DNA of 64,000 nucleotides from Promethearchaeati archaeon (lineage in GTDB: Archaea > Asgardarchaeota > Heimdallarchaeia > Heimdallarchaeales > Heimdallarchaeaceae). The stretch is taken from the NCBI GenBank assembly GCA_013166775.1, contig JABLTJ010000007.1:156551-220550 (forward strand), in the 5' to 3' direction. The translations under genes and the position numbers were made by a program. Shown here one piece after another: positions 9,800-17,460 of this stretch. How positions within the stretch are numbered: the first letter of the stretch is position 1; every line of letters starts with the position of its first letter. Below the pieces are notes generated by a model. That model worked only from the letters and a program-made list of their open reading frames with translations. It was not told the origin of the DNA and did not search any database.

Positions 9800-10357
9800 A
9801 TGAGTGAAGGACCTAAGATTTTCAAGATAGTACTCATTGGAGATGGAGCTGTAGGGAAAACTAGTTTACGAAGGAACTATCTTGGAAAAAGCTTTAGAGA
9901 AAACTACCTTATGACTATTGGAGCTGATTTTTCAGTAAAGCAGGTTCCTTATGAAGATTATATTGTAAATCTACAGATATGGGATCTTGCAGGCCAGCCA
10001 AGGTTTTCAGAGGTCAGAGGAGCTTATTACACCAACTGTTATGGAGCTTTAGTTATTTTTGATGTTACTCGACCTAATACATTTACAAATATAGATTATT
10101 GGATAAATGAGTTGATCAGATACAATGACAACAAACTTGTTCCTATGATAATAATTGGAAATAAAGTTGATTTGAGAGGATCTACTCCACAAGAGATACA
10201 AGTAGACAATAACTCAGCAATGGCTTACGCAGCTACTTTGAGTGATTGGGGAGGATTGAAAGTAGACTACATAGAAACCTCTGCAATGTCAGGTCAAAAT
10301 GTTAATTCCGCTTTTGAGAGATTGATAGATAAAATATACTACCGAATAGGTATATAA
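9800..10357 (+). CDS. Rab/Ras-like small GTPase
   Basis: The 185 residues carry all five G motifs: G1 GDGAVGKTS, G2 threonine in LMTIGADF, G3 WDLAGQP, G4 NKVD, and G5 TSAMSG. The sequence between G2 and G3 is Rab/Ras-like. Unlike eukaryotic Rabs it ends YYRIGI with no C-terminal cysteines, so no prenylation site is present. Asgard archaea encode many such GTPases and their membrane roles are unproven. It is a single gene with a TATA-like TTAAATGCATTTA about 30 bases upstream. It is closely related to the GTPase at 15418. Confidence 0.93.
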   Translation: MSEGPKIFKIVLIGDGAVGKTSLRRNYLGKSFRENYLMTIGADFSVKQVPYEDYIVNLQIWDLAGQPRFSEVRGAYYTNCYGALVIFDVTRPNTFTNIDYWINELIRYNDNKLVPMIIIGNKVDLRGSTPQEIQVDNNSAMAYAATLSDWGGLKVDYIETSAMSGQNVNSAFERLIDKIYYRIGI

Positions 10358-10376
10358 ATCTTAAAAAAGGATAAAA

Positions 10377-10517
10377 TTAGGGTATTTTATAGTAGCTAGA
10401 ATCTTCTGTTTTTGTTTCTTTAAGCGTCCTGAAAATTATATAGATAATTGTTAAAGAAACTGCAGTGATTATTGTAGATAAAAAGACTGCTAGATAAGGA
10501 AGTGATGCTGTAGCCAT
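10377..10517 (-). CDS. Small single-span membrane protein (46 aa)
   Basis: Reading the minus strand from an ATG at 10517 gives 46 codons and a TAA. The N-terminal two thirds form one hydrophobic helix (about residues 7-29, ending SLTIIYIIF). A short charged tail with RTLKETKTED follows. AAGGTG seven bases before the ATG is a good ribosome site. It lies alone between the GTPase (20 bases away, convergent) and the Ca2+ ATPase, whose stop is 92 bases upstream. Its position just downstream of a P-type ATPase recalls small single-helix regulators such as phospholamban, but that is speculation. I do not recognise a family. Confidence 0.5.
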   Translation of the reverse strand: MATASLPYLAVFLSTIITAVSLTIIYIIFRTLKETKTEDSSYYKIP

Positions 10518-10608
10518 AATTACACCTTAAAGCTAATAGATATTTTTAGAATCGGTTGTATAAAAAATCTACTCCAGAAAAATGAAAAAGAAGGGATGGA
10601 AGGAAGGA

Positions 10609-13500
10609 TTATTCCAATCCACGACTTTCTAGAATATTCTTTAAGAAAGGTATTCGTATTAGATATCTGAACGCTTCAATAACAAGACACAGTCCTATAG
10701 TGAATCCGAGAATGAATACCCAATCAATACCCCTCAAGAAGAAGTAATATCCGTCAGTAAAACTACTGAAAACAATACCTAACGGTCTAATGTAAACAGC
10801 TCCTAAAAGCAGTACCCAAGATAGTATTACTGCGAAAATAAGGTATCTGTTCTTGAAAGGCCGAGATTTAATCAAAGACGTTTCATTGTCATTCCGAGCA
10901 ACGAAAACAAACCAAAGCTCAAAGGAGAGCGTCGTAACAAATGCCATGACTTGAGAATAAGCTAGTTTATTTTGTGTGATGAAAGCAGTTGCAGCTTCTC
11001 CAGTTAAGCCTAATCTTAAAGCTTCTTGCTCAAAGATAGTAAAACCAAGAGCATTGTATCCAATTAAGAAGATTCCAACTGATGCAAAGAAAGCAATAAT
11101 ACCTGCAAGGACAGCAAAGATGTACATATCTTTTACAAAGGAGGACTGTTTACCCCTTGGAGGTCTCTGCATTAATTTAGGATCATATGGATCAAAGGAA
11201 AGAGCTAAAGCAGGTAAAGCATCAGTAAGAAGGTTAAGGAATAATATTTGTAATGGTAGGAAAGGAAGAATACCCATAGTTGCTGTAATAATCAGAACAG
11301 CAAAAATCTCATCAAAGTTTGCAGAGAGTAAATAACGAATGAATTTCTTCATATTTGCGAAAATATTTCGACCTTCTTCAACAGCAGCAACAATGGTACT
11401 AAAAGCATCATCAGTAATAACCATATCAGCTGTTTCTTTTGTAACATCAGTTCCTGTGATACCCATCGCAATACCTATATCAGCTTTCTTGATAGCTGGT
11501 GCATCGTTGACTCCATCACCTGTACAAGCTACTATGTGATCTAACTTTTGCAATGTTTCGACTACTCTGTATTTATCTTTTGGACTCATTCTGCTGTAAA
11601 CTTTTACTTTTTCGATTATTTTTTCTAATTCCTCATCTGTCATTAAAGCGAAATCTTCACCTTTAACAATTAAATCTTTATCGCTTTCAATTATACCAAT
11701 TTCTTTCGCAACTGCTATTGCTGTAGGTTCTTGATCTCCAGTAATCATAACTGAAGTAATTCCAGCATTCTTACATTCTTCTACTGAAGCTTTTACTTCT
11801 GGTCTTGCTGGATCAATCATTCCAGTTAATCCTACAAATATCATGTCAGTTTCTATCTCATCTATCATTTCTTTATTGTAATTATCAGGTAATTCTTTAT
11901 ATGCAACTGCAAGAACTCTTAGTGCTTTTTTTGCCATCTGTAGATTAGCATCCAAAATCTCTTTCTCAAGCGCTTTGGTTATTTTTAGCGATTTTCCAGA
12001 TGTCAGAACTGTGTTACATCTAGTGAGTACTATAGGAGGACTTCCTTTCATATAGGCAATTTTCTTCCCATTAACAATGTTAACAGTTGTCATTCTCTTT
12101 CTATCAGAATCAAAGAAAATTTCGTGGTCTCTCTTATTAAGCATCTTTTCTGTATAACCCGCTTTTTCAGCTAAAACAACTAGCGCAGCTTCTGTGGGAT
12201 CTCCTTTGACATCAATTCTATCTCCATTTCTAAGAATCCCTGAGTTATTGCAATGATAGACTGCATCCATTGTTTTTACAAGAGCTTTATTTTCCATTGG
12301 ATCTATTTTTCTTCCATCATGAGTAAAGTCTCCTTCAAGAAGATACCCAGATCCACCAACTTCTATTTTCCCATCGAAAGTCCATGCTTCTTTAACTGTC
12401 ATTTCATTTCTAGTCAAAGTACCGGTTTTATCTGAACAGATGTAATCCACAGAACCTAGTGTTTCAACCGCTGGTAGTCTCGAAACAATAGTCTTCTTTT
12501 TAGCCATTCTTGACACACCAATGGCCAATGTAATTACAATTGCAGCAGGTAATCCTTCTGGAACAGCTGAGATTGCTAATGCAATTGCGGTTTCAAATCC
12601 TTCAAAAGCTGCTATCGCGTAACTCACATCTGCATGTTTTGTTAAAATTTCTACAACCATCACCACAGCACAGATTGCTAAGATGATTATTCCTAAAACT
12701 TTCCCAAATCTATCTAGTGCTTTTTGTAATGGTGTGTGTTCATGTTTTACTTGCGTCAATTCAGCTATTTTACCCATTTCAGTATTCATTCCAGTTGAAA
12801 CAACTATAGCTTTTCCTCTTCCATATACGCAAGTACATCCACTGAAAATCATATTTTTCTTATCATGGGTTCTAGCTTTAGCAGGTACTAGATCCAGATT
12901 TTTGGTAATTGGATGTGATTCTCCTGTAAGTGGAGCTTCATCTACTTTGAAATTATTAACTTCAAACAATCTACAATCAGCAGGGATTTTTTCTCCTACT
13001 TCCAAAAGAACAATATCTCCTGGAACAAGATCACTTGCGTGAATAATCTGTTCTTTTCCTTCTCTAATTACTAAAACATCTTGTTCGAAATATTCTTTCA
13101 ACTTCTCTAAGGCTTGATTGGACCTAAAGTTTTGAACAAAGCCTATTATAGCATTGATAATAACTATCGCAAATATTGCTATTGCGTCATAGATTTCCGA
13201 TCCTAAATGTCCAGGAGAAGTATTTTTGATACCAAATCCCAAGCTAATAAAACCAGCAGCAATAAGCAAAAGTACAAGAAAATCTGTGAATTGCTCAAAA
13301 ATCATTTTGAGAATCTTGAATTTTTCTGTAATTGTAATTTTGTTTGGTCCATGAATCTCGAGCTTAGATATAACATCACGGTCCCATAATCCTTTCTCAT
13401 CTGATCCTAGTTTCTTCAATATTTCCTTAGTTTTCATATTGTGCCAAGATACTTCTTCTACAACCTCTGTAGCGACTTCTTTCTTTCTATTCTTCGACAT
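10609..13500 (-). CDS. P2-type Ca2+-transporting ATPase (SERCA-like)
   Basis: About 963 residues from the ATG at 13500. A GTG at 13506 is in frame, but AGGTG at 13507-13511 is best placed for the ATG. Order: N-terminal cation-ATPase domain, TM1-2, actuator with TGES, TM3-4 with PEGLP, the phosphorylation site DKTGTLT, nucleotide domain with KGSP, hinge GDGVNDAP, then TM5-10. The calcium-binding residues of SERCA are recognisable: Glu in PEGLP, Asn and Glu in SANFDEIF (TM5), and Asn/Thr/Asp in FLNLLTDALPA (TM6). This supports a Ca2+ pump acting at the cytoplasmic membrane. A short inverted repeat lies upstream at 13537-13552. Confidence 0.93.
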   Translation of the reverse strand: MSKNRKKEVATEVVEEVSWHNMKTKEILKKLGSDEKGLWDRDVISKLEIHGPNKITITEKFKILKMIFEQFTDFLVLLLIAAGFISLGFGIKNTSPGHLGSEIYDAIAIFAIVIINAIIGFVQNFRSNQALEKLKEYFEQDVLVIREGKEQIIHASDLVPGDIVLLEVGEKIPADCRLFEVNNFKVDEAPLTGESHPITKNLDLVPAKARTHDKKNMIFSGCTCVYGRGKAIVVSTGMNTEMGKIAELTQVKHEHTPLQKALDRFGKVLGIIILAICAVVMVVEILTKHADVSYAIAAFEGFETAIALAISAVPEGLPAAIVITLAIGVSRMAKKKTIVSRLPAVETLGSVDYICSDKTGTLTRNEMTVKEAWTFDGKIEVGGSGYLLEGDFTHDGRKIDPMENKALVKTMDAVYHCNNSGILRNGDRIDVKGDPTEAALVVLAEKAGYTEKMLNKRDHEIFFDSDRKRMTTVNIVNGKKIAYMKGSPPIVLTRCNTVLTSGKSLKITKALEKEILDANLQMAKKALRVLAVAYKELPDNYNKEMIDEIETDMIFVGLTGMIDPARPEVKASVEECKNAGITSVMITGDQEPTAIAVAKEIGIIESDKDLIVKGEDFALMTDEELEKIIEKVKVYSRMSPKDKYRVVETLQKLDHIVACTGDGVNDAPAIKKADIGIAMGITGTDVTKETADMVITDDAFSTIVAAVEEGRNIFANMKKFIRYLLSANFDEIFAVLIITATMGILPFLPLQILFLNLLTDALPALALSFDPYDPKLMQRPPRGKQSSFVKDMYIFAVLAGIIAFFASVGIFLIGYNALGFTIFEQEALRLGLTGEAATAFITQNKLAYSQVMAFVTTLSFELWFVFVARNDNETSLIKSRPFKNRYLIFAVILSWVLLLGAVYIRPLGIVFSSFTDGYYFFLRGIDWVFILGFTIGLCLVIEAFRYLIRIPFLKNILESRGLE

Positions 13501-13536
13501 TTCCACACCTTTTAATGTTCGGTGCCTCGCACACTT

Positions 13537-13552
13537 CAGAATAGTGTTTCTG
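13537..13552. promoter_or_regulatory. Inverted repeat upstream of the Ca2+ ATPase gene
   Basis: CAGAA-TAGTGT-TTCTG is a perfect 5-bp inverted repeat with a 6-base spacer, about 37 bases before the ATPase start. It lies close to a TATA-like TTTTTAAAG around 13559-13567. It could be an operator, but so short a repeat may be chance. Confidence 0.25.
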
Positions 13553-13624
13553 ATTACCTTTAAAAACTTTTTTTGAGAGTCATAAGGATATATATCACTG
13601 TTTCAATATATGTATAATCGGAGA

Positions 13625-14764
13625 TTAAATCAAAGAAGCTAAAGTTGATACAAACGTATCCAAATCCTCTTTAGTGTTATAGAAATGAGGGCTTATTCTA
13701 ATACCACCAAATCTACTGGATGTTACAATTTGCTTAGTTCTAAGTTTCTTAACTATCTCAATGTTATTTTCTACTCTTAAGTTTATTATCCCAGACCTGT
13801 TTTCTTTTGCTAATGGTGAGACAATTTTGGTTCCTTTCAAATTTGATAACTCTTCGATAAGATAATCTGTAAGTTGGAAAATTCTTTCTTGTACTTTTTC
13901 TATGCCATAATCCAGAATTATCTGCATTCCTTCACTAGCAATCCAATAGAGAAAATCTCCAGGATTTATGTCTGTAAATTTCTCAATAGAAGATTGATAC
14001 TCTAGCTTCTTGACATCCCAATAAGGTTCATCATGGGAACCAGGATCTGTTCCATAATATCCTGCAAATGGAGGAAAGAACTCATTTATCAATTCTTTTT
14101 TCATATAGATAAATCCTCTTTGACTTGGTCCAAGCAACCATTTTGCTACTCCACAAGTCAGAAAATCAACATTCCATTTTTTCACATCATTGATTAAAGC
14201 TCCTGTTGATTGAATTGTATCTACAACAATGTAAGCGTCATTTTCATGGGCTATTTTTGAAATCTCTTCTAGATTAGCTCTGGAACCTGTCAACCATTGA
14301 ACATGTGATAAGAGAACTAGGACTGTATTCTTATCAATCCTTTCCGCAAAAAACTCTGGATCTAAAGTATTATCTTTATCCTGAACAGGTCTATATTCAA
14401 TTTTTCTTGTTTTTTCGAGATAAAGCGCTTGATATACTTGTCCTGCATAATCATTCCAAAAACAAACAATATTGCTATCTTTCTCATATTGCATCATGTT
14501 TGTAACAAGTTTTGAACCATGAGTAACATCTGGAGAGAAAGTAACTTCTTCTTTTGAAGCATTGATTAATTTAGCGAATTTTTCTCGAGCTCCTAACCGA
14601 ACTTCTCTATTCTTAGAAAAATCGTAGGACTTCCATTTATCTAAATAACGATTTGCAGCTTTCAAAGTTCTTCCATGCAAAGGTCCTCTAGAGGCATGAT
14701 TAAGAAAAACAATTTCATTTAATGTAGGGGATTCTTCACGAATCTTTCTGACATATGAATCCAT
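13625..14764 (-). CDS. Class V PLP-dependent aminotransferase (cysteine desulfurase/isopenicillin-N epimerase-like)
   Basis: The 379 residues show the class V fold: N-terminal FLNHASRGPLHGRT, a substrate-cofactor segment LLSHVQWLTGSRANLEEISK, the PLP-contacting aspartate in VVDTIQSTGA, and the Schiff-base lysine in CGVAKWLLGP. The C-terminal small domain ends with a substrate-binding arginine region (FGGIRISPHFYNT). The missing IscS/NifS active-site cysteine loop and the overall pattern favour a non-IscS member, such as an epimerase-like or selenocysteine-lyase-like enzyme. The substrate cannot be assigned. It lies 39 bases downstream of the GTPase gene at 14804 and could be cotranscribed with it. 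Confidence 0.87.
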   Translation of the reverse strand: MDSYVRKIREESPTLNEIVFLNHASRGPLHGRTLKAANRYLDKWKSYDFSKNREVRLGAREKFAKLINASKEEVTFSPDVTHGSKLVTNMMQYEKDSNIVCFWNDYAGQVYQALYLEKTRKIEYRPVQDKDNTLDPEFFAERIDKNTVLVLLSHVQWLTGSRANLEEISKIAHENDAYIVVDTIQSTGALINDVKKWNVDFLTCGVAKWLLGPSQRGFIYMKKELINEFFPPFAGYYGTDPGSHDEPYWDVKKLEYQSSIEKFTDINPGDFLYWIASEGMQIILDYGIEKVQERIFQLTDYLIEELSNLKGTKIVSPLAKENRSGIINLRVENNIEIVKKLRTKQIVTSSRFGGIRISPHFYNTKEDLDTFVSTLASLI

Positions 14765-14803
14765 AAAGAGTCGATTTTTTCTCTCCCTAAATACTTTTCC
14801 GAA

Positions 14804-15358
14804 TTATTTTGCTCTGGCATCGTGATTTTTTATCATAGATTCTACGAGCAGATCTATAGCAACAACTAAACCTTTACCACTCTTTGCAGATAACTCGACA
14901 TAATGATTTTCAATACCATCGACTCTTGTAGTTCTATTTAATCTAAAAATATACTCTTGTGGGTCTATTGGATTAAGAGTTCTTTGGCTTGTTGCTCTTA
15001 AATCAGATTTGTTACCAACTAATAAAATAGGTACTTTTCCAGTACCTGAATAATTCATCAGCTCCTCCAACCAAAATGGAGCATGACGAAATGAATCTGG
15101 ACGACTTATATCAAAAATAATAATCGCTCCTGTTGCGTTCTTGTAATGCTTAGAGCGTTTGTCACTTGTCAATTCTTTACCTGGTATGTCATAAAGATTA
15201 ACTGTGACTTCTCTTCCGCCTATATTTCTTTTAAATTCTATCAAATCGAGCATAATTGATGGCTTTCTTTCCGCTTCAGGAATATTTTTTAGAAATTGAC
15301 TAAAAATTGTTGATTTTCCGGTACCATAATCACCTAGTACTAAGATTTTTAATAACAT
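14804..15358 (-). CDS. Divergent Ras-superfamily small GTPase
   Basis: The 184 residues have G1 GDYGTGKST, a G3 region LYDIPGKE in place of the usual WDTAGQE, G4 NKSD and G5 LSAKSG. The catalytic glutamine after G3 is replaced by lysine, which in Ras proteins impairs GTP hydrolysis. It therefore may need a partner or be slow. No C-terminal cysteine is present. It lies 59 bases downstream of the GTPase at 15418 in the same direction, so the two may be cotranscribed. Family membership is clear from motifs; any function is inference. Confidence 0.88.
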   Translation of the reverse strand: MLLKILVLGDYGTGKSTIFSQFLKNIPEAERKPSIMLDLIEFKRNIGGREVTVNLYDIPGKELTSDKRSKHYKNATGAIIIFDISRPDSFRHAPFWLEELMNYSGTGKVPILLVGNKSDLRATSQRTLNPIDPQEYIFRLNRTTRVDGIENHYVELSAKSGKGLVVAIDLLVESMIKNHDARAK

Positions 15359-15417
15359 TTTATGACCACAATAACTAACTTGTTTTCTTCGTTATGAAAA
15401 ACTTATTGTTTGAGTAG

Positions 15418-15969
15418 CTAGAAACTTGCTCGAATTGCTTTTCCTAGTTTTTCAAAAGCTGTATCTATGTTCAAACCTGTTTTTGCACTTGTTTCCAGCA
15501 GATGATTTGTTACACCAAAACTAGCAGTTCCTTCGTTCAAGATTCTTATGAATTTCTCAGCTTGCTTCAGATTTACGCTTTTACGATTTCTTAAATCCGT
15601 TTTATTTGCTAGAAGAATAATCGGGATAGCTTCTTTTCCACAGTATTGATACACTTCTCTTACCCACATTGTGCAATTCTTGAAAGTATTTCTATCAGTT
15701 ACATCAAAAACTAAGAGAGCTCCCATACTCCCTCTATAGAATCGAGGTCGAACCTCTGAAAACATTGGTTGACCAGCTACATCCCAGATTTGAAATTTCC
15801 AGATCTCATTTGGTACCATTTCTTTTTCAGTAACAGCGAAATCTGCCCCTAAAGTCATCAGATGTGAACTAGAAAAGCCGTAACCCATGTAACGGTTTCT
15901 TATAGAAGTTTTACCTACAGCTCCATCTCCTACAAGAGTGATTTTGAAAACGTATTCAGCTTTACTCAC
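15418..15969 (-). CDS. Rab/Ras-like small GTPase
   Basis: The 183 residues contain G1 GDGAVGKTS, LMTLGADF with the G2 region, G3 WDVAGQP, G4 NKTD and G5 TSAKTG. It is close to the protein at 9800 (shared RNRYMG/RRNYLG, SEVRPRFY/SEVRGAYY) and the two probably arose by duplication. It ends AIRASF, without a lipidation cysteine. It is divergent from the MFS gene at 16078 and upstream of the atypical GTPase at 14804. Confidence 0.93.
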   Translation of the reverse strand: MSKAEYVFKITLVGDGAVGKTSIRNRYMGYGFSSSHLMTLGADFAVTEKEMVPNEIWKFQIWDVAGQPMFSEVRPRFYRGSMGALLVFDVTDRNTFKNCTMWVREVYQYCGKEAIPIILLANKTDLRNRKSVNLKQAEKFIRILNEGTASFGVTNHLLETSAKTGLNIDTAFEKLGKAIRASF

Positions 15970-16077
15970 AATTATCTGATTCAGATAGTCTCTAAAAAAG
16001 TTAATTATTACCCAGAATTATGTTTCGTTTATCTCGTTACAACAAGATTTTTAACATAGTCATTTTATTTTCCGTTA

Positions 16078-17382
16078 ATGCCAGAAGTTAAAAGTCGATT
16101 CCCTATTATTGCTTTAGCAGCTCTAATTTTTGGTCATTTCCTTAACCACTTTTACGCTTACGTTTTAGGAGCTTCTTTATTCATTGTTAGAGATTTTATT
16201 GAAATGACAAATGCTCAGATTGGATTGATTAGCACCGCTCAGATAATAATTTTTGCAGTCTGCAGTGTTGTAGTTGGAATCACTGGGGACAGATGGCTAG
16301 AAAGCAAGAATATCTATGTTCCTCTAGGGATTCTGCTAATGGGAGGAAGTATGTTCATAGTTGCCTATTCTTACAACTTCATAGGATTAATTATTTCAGC
16401 ATTAATGGTTGGTTTTGGAGCATCCTTCTATCATCCAGTTGCTTATGCTTCAATTGCTGATCTATTTGAAGAGAAAAAAGGAGTGGCAATGGGATTTAAT
16501 ACTGCACTTGGAATGATGGGAACCTCAATAACTCCTTTTCTTGTGGTTGTATTTAATAATTGGATAGGGTGGAGGAATTTCTTTAAGGCATTCGGAGTGA
16601 TAGCTATAGCACTCTCAATCGGGATGTTCGCAATATTTCATTATATGATAGAGTATCGAAGATCAGAAGAAGAACTGAAAGAAATTCAAGATAGTAAGTC
16701 AATGAATATGGAAGGAAAAATCAACCGATGGTTCAAAAAGGAATTATTAGTTGTCCTAACATTTTTCATAGTAGTTTGCTTATTCTATTCAGTATTTAGA
16801 ACTGGGATTTTCAGAGTCACGAATCAATTCCTATCAATAATTTTCGTAGATTATTACAATTTCAGTCTATTTGAAGCAGGATGGATTACCACAGTGATAC
16901 TGGTTATTGGCGGTTTAACTTCGATTGCAGGTGGGTTTACGAGTGACAAAATTGCTACAAGTTTAACCATGTTTATTTCAACTACTGGAGCAGTTATTAT
17001 GCTTATATTTTTAGTAACTTTAGGTAACGTAGTTTCAGGATCAGGCGCTATTGTTCTGTTCTTTGTCTTCATAGCATTCCTATATTTCTCAGCAGCTGCT
17101 GGAACAAAATATGTGACAGAAAACGTTCCCCAGAAATCAAGATCTTTAGCATTAGGTTTTCTCTTTGCAATTCCAAGTTCAATAGCTGGAGTCTTTCCAT
17201 GGGCTTTCGGTAGTATTCTTGATAAATCAACTCATATCTGGGCTTTTGTTTTCTTGTTAGCTTTAGCTTCTATGGCATTTATTATGACAATAGTATTGGT
17301 AACAAAAGACTGGAGAGCAGGTGTGTTTAGAAGAAAAGAACAAAGAACATTAGATATCATGCCCACAGATGAGTCGATTTAG
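16078..17382 (+). CDS. Major facilitator superfamily transporter
   Basis: The 434 residues contain about twelve hydrophobic spans in two groups of six, split by a charged cytoplasmic loop around residues 190-222 (YRRSEEELKEIQD). Motif-A-like GDRWLESKN follows TM2 and GGFTSDKIATS occupies the equivalent place in the second half. The substrate is not predictable. A TATA-like GATTTTTAAC lies about 30 bases upstream and there is no ribosome site, so the mRNA is probably leaderless. Confidence 0.88.
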   Translation: MPEVKSRFPIIALAALIFGHFLNHFYAYVLGASLFIVRDFIEMTNAQIGLISTAQIIIFAVCSVVVGITGDRWLESKNIYVPLGILLMGGSMFIVAYSYNFIGLIISALMVGFGASFYHPVAYASIADLFEEKKGVAMGFNTALGMMGTSITPFLVVVFNNWIGWRNFFKAFGVIAIALSIGMFAIFHYMIEYRRSEEELKEIQDSKSMNMEGKINRWFKKELLVVLTFFIVVCLFYSVFRTGIFRVTNQFLSIIFVDYYNFSLFEAGWITTVILVIGGLTSIAGGFTSDKIATSLTMFISTTGAVIMLIFLVTLGNVVSGSGAIVLFFVFIAFLYFSAAAGTKYVTENVPQKSRSLALGFLFAIPSSIAGVFPWAFGSILDKSTHIWAFVFLLALASMAFIMTIVLVTKDWRAGVFRRKEQRTLDIMPTDESI

Positions 17383-17460
17383 TATCATTTAACTACTCTT
17401 CACAAATCTTAAATAATACGCCAAAACTCAAAAATAGCAAAAAAATAAAAAGTGAATATT

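Noticed and set aside
11339..11539. Plus-strand frames inside the Ca2+ ATPase gene (also at 10976 and 12683)
   Set aside because: They are antisense to strongly conserved ATPase motifs and have no ribosome site or protein-like pattern.
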